A stretch of DNA of 42,270 nucleotides, from positions 1 to 42,270 of the forward strand of contig VSPD01000021.1 in assembly GCA_009775125.1 (NCBI GenBank), in the 5' to 3' direction. A model generated the notes under the pieces. The model was given only the letters and a program-made list of their open reading frames with translations, ran no database searches and was not told where the DNA came from. Below are positions 23,308 to 32,632 of the stretch, piece after piece (positions within the stretch are counted from its first letter, which is position 1; the number at the start of each line of letters is the position of its first letter). A program made the translations under genes and the position numbers. The stretch comes from Muribaculaceae bacterium. GTDB lineage: Bacteria; Bacteroidota; Bacteroidia; Bacteroidales; Muribaculaceae.

Positions 23308-26300
23308 TCAACGAACCACAACCTTGCGGTTGCCCACGATATATACCCCGGCGGGAAGTCCGGCAGTGGCGTTGGCCTGCGGCACTCCGCGACGCAGCAT
23401 GATGCCTTGCAGCGTATAGACATTCACCGCTTCTGCATCAGATACCAAAACAGACTCTACTCCCGAATAACGGCCTGAACCGTACACTTCAAGTTCGGCA
23501 ATGCCGATACCGTAACCGGTGGCGCGTTTAAGGCCGGTGTAACGGATATGGCGCATGGGCACATCTGAAACGGCAATATCGTCGGTTCCGACTCCTTTCA
23601 TTGTACGCCGGCCAAATTCCGTCCAATTGATGCCGTCGGTTGAATACTCTATCAACGCTTCCGTGGCTATGGCAATATCGTTTGTGGTGATCACGATGCG
23701 GTTTATTATATATGTATCGAGCAAGTCTACCGCCAGCCATTCATTGTCGTTGAACTGCGAGCCCCAGCGAGTGGTTTTGTCGCCATCGACAGCTTTTGCG
23801 CCGCCAAGACCGTCATTTTCCTTGGAAGAAACCTCGACAGGCTTGTTTAACGCTAAGTTATATTCAGAGAACGGAACCACTTCCACCGCAACATCGGCGG
23901 AAAGGCTGCCGGCCGTGAATGTGACGACATATGAGCCGTCGGCAACGGCCGTAAGCATGCGTCCATCGACTGTGACACCGCCGGAAAGAGCGCCCGACAG
24001 GTCGCGCACAGAGGCCTCGACATCAGTAAGCGGATACTCACCGCCGAATTGGTTCAGGATAGTAATATCCACCGCTACCGATTCACCGGATGCTATCGAG
24101 ACAGCCGAAGGCGACACTGTCATGGATTTTGGACGCACCACCTCGTTCACGGCTATATCTTTCGACGAAGATACGCCGCCGGATGCAGTGGCCGTAACTG
24201 TTGCCTTGCCGTAGGTTTGCGGCGAGAATACGCCGTCGGCGGTGATTTCGCCTTGCGAGGCGGCCCAGGAAACAGACGTCTCAACAGCCGAACCGAACCG
24301 TCGAGACGATAGGCCATGGCGTGAAGCGCAAGCGTTTTATCTTCGTCGACAGAAAGAGCGTCGGCCGTGATGTCGATGCCGATTACATCGCCCGGGGCAG
24401 CATCGGCGGCAACACCGCATACAGAAAATTCATAAAGCGATGTTCCGTATTGCGAGCCTCGTGCGATTGAACGCATGCGCACATACCGGCCCTCGGCGGA
24501 GATACGGTGGGTAACTTTTCCGGCAGATGCCGTAGTGAACTCGCCGGCGGGCATCCAAGCATTGTCAGCCACTGTGGTGAGGGTCACGTCGCCGGAGTTG
24601 AGGTGGCACAATGTCTGTTGCGTCGGCGCGCCGTCGGGTGCGGTTTCTATGGCATAACGCGAGGCGAAAGCCGCTTCCCAGTCGAGCACAACGCGCGTAA
24701 GGCGATAGTCTTTGCCAAGGTCGATGTAAATCCATTCACCGTCGTTGTGGCGGCTGCCCCAGCGTGTCGACCGCTCGCCGTCGTTGACATTGCGGGCTAC
24801 GGTGCCTACATTTTCCTCCGATGAGGTTACGACATTTTTATTTAAAGCTACATTTGGCAGCTCCGGCGTGACAACAACGACATGGCTTATCGCAGAGCCG
24901 TCGACCATGGCGCAAATCTCATATCGGCCGGGGGTGTCGGCTTCGAGATGCGGAGTTTCCACCTCGGTGCCGTTGATGGTCCAGACAACAGGCGACTCGT
25001 ATGCCTCGCCGTATTGATCAAGAGCCTCGACAGTGAAATCGACCGGCGAGCCTTTCTCGACAAGGTCGAGCGCCGGGAGAATCGATGCCGATTCGAGTGC
25101 CGGAACGGCTCCTTTTGTCACAGTGAGAGCGCCTTCAATGTCGCCGCAGCGGGCTGTGACGGAGGCTTGCGCCCCGTCGGGAGTGCCGGACGCCCATGTC
25201 ATGACACCGTCGGCAGAAATCGAGGCCGGCCCGTCGACGCTCCATTGCGGCGTGCCATCAGCCGACGCTCCGTATTGGTCGAGCAAAGCGGCGGAGAAAG
25301 TCGATTCCGAAGGAAAACGTGCGCCGGCTCCGGACGCTACGACAATTTCGGAAAGGACAGCGTCATCGGTAACTGCAATCATCTTTCCGGCCGGAGCCTT
25401 CACTGTTTTCACGAGAGCGCCGTCGCGATAGAAATTGACAGTGCGCTCGGTGGCGTCGGGGTTGAACACAATCCAGCTTTCCCGACCGTCGTCGGTAACA
25501 AAAGCATTGGCGGAGGGGATGTCGGCATTTACAGTAAGATCTATCTCACCGTAGGTCAAATGATTGTGGATAGTATAGTAAGAGATATGTCCGGTAGAAA
25601 TTGCCGTGGCTATGCCAAGTTTGCGAGCGTAGGCCTCGTCGAAGATAGCGGCGGCCTCACGAGGGCGAGCGCGTTGCATATATGCGAGCGTTACGTTGCC
25701 CCAGTCGTCGTTGGCAAGCATGCCGAGAGGGTCGCCCTGCGGGTTGGTTCCGTTTTCAAACCATTTATGTCCCCAGCCCGGGGTATTCATCATGTCGTTA
25801 TATGCCCAGTCGACAAATTCGCGGTCCCACGACATATAGTCCAGTGCCGTGGAAATTGGCATCCATTGGATGCCGTGGGCATGAAGCGGGTCGCCCGAGA
25901 ACCATGTCCACCAGCCTATACCCTTGCATGTGATGTTGGTATTGTAAGGCGAAGTAAAGAGAGTGTGGTCGTAATTGCCGCCCTGGCCGTAACGGTCGAA
26001 ACGGGCATCGACGTCAAACCAGTATTCGCGTGTGGCGCGCGCTTCGGTGCTCCATCCGAAGATACCGGCATCGCGCATTTCCTTGTCGCCAAGCGCCACG
26101 CCAAGAAGATATACGCCGCCCCAGCCTTGCATGGCTTCCGACGACGACTCCTGGCCGTTGCCGTTGGAATTGCCCTGGTCGCCAAGGCCGCCGGCATAGC
26201 TGTGCCCTACCCAGGGGTCGAGGGTGCGGAGGAACGGGAAACGTGTGTCGGAGCGGTCCCAGTTTGCATAATCTTTTGCGATGAGCCGCAACATTTCTCC

Positions 26301-27740
26301 ATAGCGCGCTTTGAAATCATTGTCGACCATACACAGCAACGCACCGGCGAGAGTGAAGTAGCCATAATGGAAATGATGGTCGTTGAAAGTGTCGGAATCG
26401 TAGCTTGTGCCTTGGCCGACGAGGCCGCCCCAACGCGGATAAAATGCGAAGTAAACATTTTCCTCACCGGGTGTGTATGTGAGCCAGTCGATAAGTTTGG
26501 CTTTTAGCTTGTCACGCGACATCTCAAACAGAGCCGTGTCTCCGGCTTCGAGGGCGAAGGTCATGTTCAGGGCCATTTGGGTAAGGCCCTTGCCTCCCCA
26601 GTATGTATCGTCGCCAAATGTGCCGTTGGCGGCATATCGCTGCATCAGGTCGGCAAGCACCTCGTGACGGAACGGATGCTCGTCATCGTCTGTTGCCGAC
26701 GGCATCGCATACCACGGCAACATGCCGGCAAAAGCATGGGCAAAGACAAACTCCGTGCCACGTGCCATCTTCATTTTTCCACGAGGCGTGAGATAGGTAT
26801 CGGCAATGAAGGCCGGCGACGAAGTCGCGCTTTTATAGGCATGAGGCAGGAAGCCTTGCATCACGTCTCCGCCACGTTGCCCGGTGGCAAGATTCTCGGT
26901 GTCGACAGTCCATGTCGAGGCTATGCTTCCCCGGCGTTCATCGTATGCCCAGCCAAGGGTGGTGCCTCGCGGAATATTGAGAGCCACTTCCCCATAGCTT
27001 TCGAGGGCTTCTTCGGAAGGAAGAAGCGCGACAACAACGTAATCGACATTTCCGTCCGAAGAAATATTCACCGCACGCGACGAAGTTGCGGCCTCAGCGT
27101 CGGCAGGGTAATAGATTCCATATACATCGGTGCCGATTTTCAGGCCAATGCGTCCCTTCGATGCCCCAAAATACTCGGCATCGCCACTCGCCGAAATTTT
27201 CAGACGTTCAAGTCCCGAAAACTCCATCCATGTAAACGGCTGTCCGTGCACGAGCGTGGTAAGCATCGTCTTGTCGCCCGACGCGTCGGCCTGCAACATC
27301 TCCACATCCCAGTCGTGCCAGTCATGGGCCACTGCGCTTTCAGCCTTGAAGCCGACAGGCGAAACCGTGAGCGACGAGCGCCATTTCACTTCCGTTCCAT
27401 TGTCGTTCCAATACGTGGGATAGTTCACTACGACACCTCCGTCGTAGGGGTGCACCATAGCGGGATACGACCACAAGGCGTCGGCAAAAGGAGCATTAAT
27501 CAATCCCGTCCACCAGTCGTTGGTGGGTATAGGCCGGCCTGCGCGCTCTGTAACCCAAAGTTTTTTCGATTGCATCAGCACCGACTGGTCGCCGCCGTGC
27601 TCGTCGGTTCGTCCCTTCGACAGCGGTGTAAACTCGGCGTAACTTCCCGAGCCGGCAGCCACAGGCTTTTGGCCGGCAGCCGGCAGACAAGTCAAAAGCC
27701 CGACAGCAACTGCAGAAACAGGATTCCAAAAAATTTTCAT
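23308..27740 (-). pseudogene. Frameshifted GH81 endo-beta-1,3-glucanase with two F5/8C modules and secretion tail
   Basis: The 5' part (27740 to about 24300) encodes a signal peptide and a GH81 catalytic domain (about residues 20-800). Its motifs include DHHFHYGYF near 455 and GNGQESSSEAMQGWGG near 530, which carry the usual catalytic acid residues. Immunoglobulin-like domains and a first F5/8C module (about 965-1100, NDGERSTRWGSRHNDGEWIY) follow. At 24290-24299 the 5-mer GAACC is duplicated, shifting the frame. Removing one copy restores DGSAVETSVSW and joins the second frame (to 23308), giving one protein of about 1475 residues with a second F5/8C module and a tail ending VYIVGNRKVVVR. As read, translation ends out of frame at 24153, losing the second module and tail. 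The GTG at 24150 is not a real start. The enzyme would cleave beta-1,3-glucan (fungal, cereal or algal). Confidence 0.85.
24290..24299 (-). other. 5-bp tandem duplication causing the GH81 frameshift
   Basis: GAACCGAACC on the plus strand is two copies of GAACC. Deleting five bases restores a single 1475-codon frame (4433 minus 5 is divisible by 3). The duplication is not in a homopolymer, so a basecalling slip is less likely than a real mutation. Confidence 0.8.
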
Positions 27741-27782
27741 CAGGATTAGGTATAAAAATAGAAATAAGGATTAATTTTATGG

Positions 27783-27813
27783 CAAAGATAATGATTTTTC
27801 ACATTCCGTCAAA
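27783..27813 (-). promoter_or_regulatory. Promoter of the GH81 gene
   Basis: On the minus strand TTTG (27813-27810) precedes TATCTTTG (27790-27783) by 19 bases, a very good Bacteroidota promoter. The leader to the ATG at 27740 is about 37 bases. Confidence 0.75.
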
Positions 27814-27873
27814 CTTTACGCGCCTGTTCTCATTTTTTTGCTCGGCAATAGGTGTGTTTATTGTTTTTTGTCG

Positions 27874-27881
27874 TATATTTG
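27874..27881 (+). promoter_or_regulatory. -7 box of the deaminase/protease/cyclo-ligase operon
   Basis: TATATTTG matches TAnnTTTG and lies 15 bases before the ATG at 27897. The -33 box is not clear. Confidence 0.55.
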
Positions 27882-27896
27882 CGGAAAACTTATGTA

Positions 27897-28322
27897 ATGG
27901 AACAGGACAAACAAGCGATACTCGACTGCCGCTATCTGCGCATGACCGCCATATGGGCTGAAAATTCATATTGCCGCAGACGCAAAGTCGGAGCGCTTAT
28001 CGTGAAAGACAAGATGATTATATCGGACGGCTACAACGGCACTCCGGCGGGGTTTGAGAATGTGTGCGAGGATGAAGCCGGGATTACCAAACCTTATGTG
28101 CTTCATGCCGAGGCCAATGCTATAACCAAGGTGGCGCGGAGCAATAATTCGAGCGAGGGAGCCACGCTTTATGTCACGGCGTCGCCTTGTGTGGAATGTG
28201 CCAAACTTATTATCCAGGCCGGTATCCGCCGGGTTGTGTTCAACGAGCTTTACCGCATAACCGACGGCATCGATTTGCTGCGTCGTGCCGGTGTGGAGTG
28301 TGTACATATTGATTCATTATGA
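27897..28322 (+). CDS. Cytidine/dCMP deaminase-family protein
   Basis: The 141-residue protein has the zinc-deaminase signature: HAEANAI (His ligand and catalytic Glu, about residue 69) and SPCVECAKLI (two Cys ligands, about residues 96-99). The substrate loop GYNGTPAGFENVC is typical of dCMP deaminases, which make dUMP for thymidylate synthesis. The ATG at 27897 (MEQDKQAILD) is chosen because an earlier in-frame codon would fall in the promoter. Its TGA overlaps the ATG of the protease gene by four bases (ATGA), indicating translational coupling. Confidence 0.93.
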   Translation: MEQDKQAILDCRYLRMTAIWAENSYCRRRKVGALIVKDKMIISDGYNGTPAGFENVCEDEAGITKPYVLHAEANAITKVARSNNSSEGATLYVTASPCVECAKLIIQAGIRRVVFNELYRITDGIDLLRRAGVECVHIDSL

Positions 28323-29929
28323 AACGTTCTTTGAAATTTCTTTTTCCTTTTATTATATCGGCAGTGTTTGCCGGCGGCATTGTGTTAGGCTGGTTTCTCA
28401 ACGGAAGCCATTCGCTCCGCGGAGGCGAGCAGAAGTTGCTCGAAGTGATGAGTATTATCCGCGAGGAGTATGTCGACGACATCGACATGGACAGCCTCGT
28501 TGAAATGGCCATCCCTTCGTTGCTCGACAATCTCGACCCTCATTCTTATTATGTACCGACGCAAGAAGCCGAAGGCTCCGCGGCCAAGCTCGAAGGGTCG
28601 TTTATGGGCGTGGGTATCACGTTCCAGATGGTGAACGACACCGTGTCGGTTATCGAAGTGCTTTCGGGAGGACCTGCTGAAAAAGTAGGCGTGCTTCCGG
28701 GCGACCGTATTATCAAAGTCGACGATGTGGATATTTCCGGCAAGGATATTATCGACACCGATGTTGTGAAGATGCTGCGCGGAGAGAAGGACACGCAGGT
28801 TCAAATCACTGTTCGCCGCGCCACATCCCGCAAGCCTTTGGTATTCGACATCACGCGCGGCGAAGTGCCGCAGCGGTCGATCGACGCCGCATATATGATC
28901 GACGATAAAATCGGATATATAAAGGTGAGCAAATTTGCCCGCAACACTTACGCCGAGTTCCTGCGCGATCTGGCTTCGCTCCGGCTCGATGGCGCCGAGT
29001 CCTATATCATCGACTTGCGCGGCAACACCGGCGGCTATATGGAGCCTGCGATATTGATGGCCAACGAGTTCCTTGGAGCCGGCAACGTGATTGTGTCGAC
29101 AATCGGACGCAACCACGACGAGGACCAATATGTGATGGCCGACGGCTCAGGCGCTTTCGGCGACACTCCTCTGGTAGTGCTTATCGACGAATTCTCGGCG
29201 AGCGCTTCGGAGATTTTCTCGGGTGCAATCCAAGACAACGACCGCGGCTGGATTGTCGGACGCCGCTCTTTCGGCAAGGGTTTGGTGCAGAAGCCCATAT
29301 TCATGCCCGATTCAAGCGAGATTCGCCTTACCGTGCAACGCTATTACACGCCGGCCGGACGAAGCATACAGAAGGATTACCGTCTTGGAGGAAAGGAAAG
29401 CTACGAGACAGAAATTATCAACCGCTACAATAATGGCGAGATACTCTCGGCCGATTCCGTGAAACTCAACACTGCCGAAAAATTCCTCACACGGGCAGGC
29501 CGTACCGTCTATGGCGGCGGCGGCATCATGCCCGACTATTTCGTGCCAAACGACACATCGGGCGTGTCGTCATATTACATCAATGTCGTGAACCACGGGC
29601 TGCTTATCAATTTTGCCCATGAATACGCCGACCTCAACCGTGCCGACCTGGAAAAAGCCGCAGGCAAAGACGGCTCTGTCAACGCCCTTCTGCGCCGCTT
29701 GCCGTCGGACGACGTATTGCTCAACTCATTCGTACACTATGCCTCGCTCAACGGCGTACCCGCACGATGGTACTATATCAACATTTCGTCGCGTCTGATT
29801 GTTAATCAACTAAGGGCCCTCATAGCGCGCGATATTCTTGGCACGGCGGCTTACTATCAGGTTGCCAACCGCACCGACAAGACCGTGCTGCAAGGTATCG
29901 AGCATATGTCGAAGCCTTTGGTAGAATGA
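28319..29929 (+). CDS. S41-family C-terminal processing protease
   Basis: The 536-residue protein has an N-terminal membrane anchor or signal (residues 1-27). A helical cap with LLEVMSIIREEYVDDIDMDS follows, then a PDZ domain (about 95-175, VIEVLSGGPAEKVGVLPGDR) and the tail-specific protease core. The catalytic serine is in FSASASEIFSG (about residue 297) and the lysine in RRSFGKGLVQ (about 317). It degrades periplasmic proteins at their C-termini and has a long C-terminal helical extension. It is the middle gene of a three-gene operon. Confidence 0.94.
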   Translation: MKRSLKFLFPFIISAVFAGGIVLGWFLNGSHSLRGGEQKLLEVMSIIREEYVDDIDMDSLVEMAIPSLLDNLDPHSYYVPTQEAEGSAAKLEGSFMGVGITFQMVNDTVSVIEVLSGGPAEKVGVLPGDRIIKVDDVDISGKDIIDTDVVKMLRGEKDTQVQITVRRATSRKPLVFDITRGEVPQRSIDAAYMIDDKIGYIKVSKFARNTYAEFLRDLASLRLDGAESYIIDLRGNTGGYMEPAILMANEFLGAGNVIVSTIGRNHDEDQYVMADGSGAFGDTPLVVLIDEFSASASEIFSGAIQDNDRGWIVGRRSFGKGLVQKPIFMPDSSEIRLTVQRYYTPAGRSIQKDYRLGGKESYETEIINRYNNGEILSADSVKLNTAEKFLTRAGRTVYGGGGIMPDYFVPNDTSGVSSYYINVVNHGLLINFAHEYADLNRADLEKAAGKDGSVNALLRRLPSDDVLLNSFVHYASLNGVPARWYYINISSRLIVNQLRALIARDILGTAAYYQVANRTDKTVLQGIEHMSKPLVE

Positions 29930-29936
29930 CAATGAT

Positions 29937-30491
29937 ATGAAAAAAGAAGAAATCCGTCCGCGAGTCAAGGCCTGGAAGGCCGTGCTCACCGATGCCGAGA
30001 AGGCCGAGGCGGCCCGTGCCGCATTTGCCATGCTCGAACGCCACGCCGCATTTATGATGGCAGAGAATATCCTGATGTACCATTCGTTGCCCGATGAAAT
30101 ATCGACTCACGATTTCATCGACCGCTGGGCCGGGCGCAAGCGATTTTACCTTCCGCGTGTCAACGGCGTGAACCTCGACATCCTCCCCTACGAGCGCACG
30201 TCGCTCCACCTTGGAGCGTTCAGCATCGAGGAACCCGACGGCGACGACCTCACTGATATTTCCGAGATAGAACTTATCGTAGTGCCCGGGGTGGCATACG
30301 ACCCGGAGGGCAACCGTGTGGGCCGCGGCAAAGGTTACTACGACCGTCTGCTTGCCGGAGCGCGTGCCACAAAGATTGGCATCGCATACGATTTTCAGGT
30401 TGTTGACTCAATCGAGGCCGAGCCCCACGACGTGCGCGTCGACGTTGTTATCACCGACCGCCGCATATTCACGCCCCGAAAGCGCAAATAA
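29937..30491 (+). CDS. 5-formyltetrahydrofolate cyclo-ligase
   Basis: The 184-residue protein matches the MTHFS family: KKEEIRPRVKAWKAVL at the N-terminus, NILMYHSLPDEISTHDFI, LIVVPGVAYDPEGNRVGRGK and the signature GRGKGYYDRLL (about residue 129), which binds ATP and folate. It converts 5-formyl-THF to 5,10-methenyl-THF with ATP. It follows the protease gene by seven bases. Together with the dCMP deaminase it links to one-carbon and thymidylate metabolism. Confidence 0.93.
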   Translation: MKKEEIRPRVKAWKAVLTDAEKAEAARAAFAMLERHAAFMMAENILMYHSLPDEISTHDFIDRWAGRKRFYLPRVNGVNLDILPYERTSLHLGAFSIEEPDGDDLTDISEIELIVVPGVAYDPEGNRVGRGKGYYDRLLAGARATKIGIAYDFQVVDSIEAEPHDVRVDVVITDRRIFTPRKRK

Positions 30492-30510
30492 TTATCGAAT
30501 ATTAGCAATT

Positions 30511-30556
30511 ATAAAATCCGGGGACACTGCCTTGCTGCGGTGTCCCCGGATTTTAT
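30511..30556 (+). terminator. Terminator of the deaminase/protease/cyclo-ligase operon
   Basis: A perfect 17-bp stem (30511-30527 with 30540-30556) holding TCCGGGGACAC closes a 12-base loop, ending in ATTTTAT. It begins about 20 bases after the stop codon. The following 240 bases contain small palindromes such as GTCTGC/GCAGAC and no gene. Confidence 0.9.
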
Positions 30557-30766
30557 GTCTGCCATCGCAGACATTTTCTTGCTTCTCACCGGGCAGTCGC
30601 GTCGCTTTCAGACGTGAGCATATTGCGGTTTCAGACCGTCTGCCGTCGGTTCCAAAATATATTGTAAAAATGCTGTTCGATCGAATTGCTTTTATATTGA
30701 TAACATTTTTTTGCCCGTTTTGTTGGATTTTTTTATTTTTTTGCGCGCCATTTACATAATAAAGTG

Positions 30767-30774
30767 TAATTTTG
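30767..30774 (+). promoter_or_regulatory. -7 box of the 575-residue protein gene
   Basis: TAATTTTG matches TAnnTTTG, 26 bases before the ATG at 30800. TTTG at 30740-30743 is 23 bases upstream, slightly longer than usual. Confidence 0.55.
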
Positions 30775-30799
30775 TAAATCATATACTCGAACTATCCCA

Positions 30800-32527
30800 A
30801 TGAACAAGATTCAACTATATATAACCAAGTCGACCCGGACGTTCAAGTCGATGGTAAACATCAATCCGGAGGAAGATGTGAGGGCTGCCGTGACCGACGT
30901 GCGCACTTATCTTGAAAAGGTCGACTATGACGCCGCTGAAAAGAATATTTTCTATTTGCTGAAATCGACAGCAAGCGGCACTTTTGTCACCGTGCTTCGC
31001 ACCATACCCACCGATCTCGGCGACCATTTGGCCGCGTGGATATTTTTCCCATCCACGCTCGACATCTCGGCTGAGGATGCTGTCGAAATAGTGAAATATA
31101 CGACCAAAAAAGTAGCCGCGCAGGGTCTTAATGCCGACGACCTTGCCGAACTGCGTGGCATTTTCTCAAAAGAATACACTCCTGTCGACGATGCCCCGGC
31201 AATAGTACCCTGCCGTTCGGCCGACGATGAATTTGCCGTGCGATTCTACGGCGACAACGCCGGCACCTCGCTTGCCGAGCTTGTGTCGTCGCGCTACCAG
31301 CTGGCCTACACGCCATTCTCGGCCGTAATCCTTATCGACGATTCTCTTGGCATCACATCGGCAGCTCCCGACCTCACCCATGAGCCGATAGAGAACATGG
31401 TCACGGTGTTCCCTCCCGATGCCAATGCCGACGGATTCGCGCCTACTATTTTCGGCGAGCCGTTCACGCGTCCTTTCTACGCTCCCGAAGGAGCTGATAT
31501 CGACATTGTTTGGACAAAAAACGGCTTTGACGACATTACCGAGGGATTCAAGGTGGAAAAGACCGGTGACCGCCCGGGCCCTGTCGCCACTTCCACATCG
31601 AAAAAAGCAATTTCGGCCGCATCGTTCGAAATCACCGCCCTGGCCACGCGCCAAAGCCTCGACGGACAATGCTCCATTACGGTGAACGGCTGCGAGATAA
31701 ACGGAACACGCTATTTCACGCTTCCGGAACTGGCATCGGCAATGGTGACTGTCGCTTGCGACGGTTTTTACACCTACTCCGCGCGCATCGACCTTGCCTC
31801 GTCCACCCGCGCGCTCATCCAGCTGCGCGAGCGTCATAAGGTATATAATTTCGAAATTTCGGCCAAGTCTTCCGACATCGCCGGCATGATTTCGTTCCAG
31901 ATAAACACAAAAAATCCTCTTACCGAAAGCCCTATCGACGGATATGTCGTGGCCGACGAGATGCAAGAGGGCACCACGCGCACCAACCATCTCGTCTATC
32001 ATCCCGACCTTGGCCACCGCCCCCTCATCGAGCGCGCAATATATGCCGCAGGCGGCGTAATCGTCGGCTTGCTTTTGGGATGGCTCATATTTGGCGGAAA
32101 AGGCTCTTCCGATACCGTAGAGACCGGTGTCGTGGCCGACTCGACCGCCGTAACCGAGACTGTCGATAACACGGCCACACCCGCCGGCCCGCAACCCGCG
32201 GCCGCCGCTGCGCCACAGCCTGCGGCCACCTCCCTCGACGATGCCGTGCGCTATCTCGACACCAACCGCACATGGACGCGCACCGAAATGGAGCAATTCC
32301 CCGACCTGCGCGGCCTCTACAACGACATGAATGTGATCGACCGCCACAAGATTGTAGAGACATGGGGGCCAAAACTTAAAGAATCGCGCACGTTCCAGTC
32401 GATAGTTGAGCACGCCAAAATGTCTTACAGGAAAAAAGCCCGAATAAAAGGCAACCGAAACACATTCAATGCTCCCGACGACGAAAAAATAGCCGTACAG
32501 TCGTATCTCAACACAATCGACCCCTAA
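30800..32527 (+). CDS. One-TM protein with PEGA-like segment, unknown function
   Basis: The 575-residue protein has no signal peptide. The N-terminal 410 residues should be cytoplasmic: an alpha/beta region (1-290) and then a PEGA-like beta part (about 290-355, with TVACDGFYTYSARIDLASST). One membrane helix lies at about 414-434 (AAGGVIVGLLLGWLIFGG). An Ala/Pro/Gln-rich linker (PAGPQPAAAAAPQPAAT, about 455-475) leads to a 100-residue C-terminal domain (TSLDDAVRYLDTNRTWTRTE). Topology resembles a sensor or anchor that joins a cytoplasmic complex to the envelope. I do not recognise a family. Confidence 0.75.
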   Translation: MNKIQLYITKSTRTFKSMVNINPEEDVRAAVTDVRTYLEKVDYDAAEKNIFYLLKSTASGTFVTVLRTIPTDLGDHLAAWIFFPSTLDISAEDAVEIVKYTTKKVAAQGLNADDLAELRGIFSKEYTPVDDAPAIVPCRSADDEFAVRFYGDNAGTSLAELVSSRYQLAYTPFSAVILIDDSLGITSAAPDLTHEPIENMVTVFPPDANADGFAPTIFGEPFTRPFYAPEGADIDIVWTKNGFDDITEGFKVEKTGDRPGPVATSTSKKAISAASFEITALATRQSLDGQCSITVNGCEINGTRYFTLPELASAMVTVACDGFYTYSARIDLASSTRALIQLRERHKVYNFEISAKSSDIAGMISFQINTKNPLTESPIDGYVVADEMQEGTTRTNHLVYHPDLGHRPLIERAIYAAGGVIVGLLLGWLIFGGKGSSDTVETGVVADSTAVTETVDNTATPAGPQPAAAAAPQPAATSLDDAVRYLDTNRTWTRTEMEQFPDLRGLYNDMNVIDRHKIVETWGPKLKESRTFQSIVEHAKMSYRKKARIKGNRNTFNAPDDEKIAVQSYLNTIDP

Positions 32528-32544
32528 GAAATTACAAATTACAA

Positions 32545-32604
32545 ATTACTAATGACAAACAGATATTCGTCATTGGCAATTCGTCATTAGTAATTCGTCA
32601 TTAG
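32545..32604. repeat. Short direct and inverted repeats between 575-residue and GH31 genes
   Basis: ATTACTAATGAC (32545-32556) and GTCATTAGTAAT (32583-32594) form a perfect 12-bp inverted repeat. The unit ATTCGTCATTRG occurs three times (32564, 32579 and 32593), spaced 14-15 bases. Such AT-rich repeats recur in intergenic DNA and may be a terminator for the upstream gene; no U-tract is clear. Confidence 0.55.
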
Positions 32605-32632
32605 CAATTGTTCCCTTCTAATATCATACTTA

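Noticed and set aside
23308..24150. Independent 280-residue gene starting at 24150
   Set aside because: The frame is open and homologous further upstream to 24285; the GTG is internal, and removing a 5-bp duplication fuses it to GH81.
24882..26507. 541-codon open frame on the plus strand inside the GH81 gene
   Set aside because: It is antisense to a clearly conserved glycosidase domain; the long frame results from codon bias, and the translation has no recognisable domain or start signal.
26577..27749. 390-codon plus-strand frame antisense to the GH81 N-terminal part
   Set aside because: Same reason; it mirrors conserved GH81 codons and spans the GH81 signal peptide region.
31166..32413. 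415-codon minus-strand frame within the 575-residue gene
   Set aside because: It has no promoter or ribosome site and is the mirror of a well-formed gene with a promoter on the other strand.
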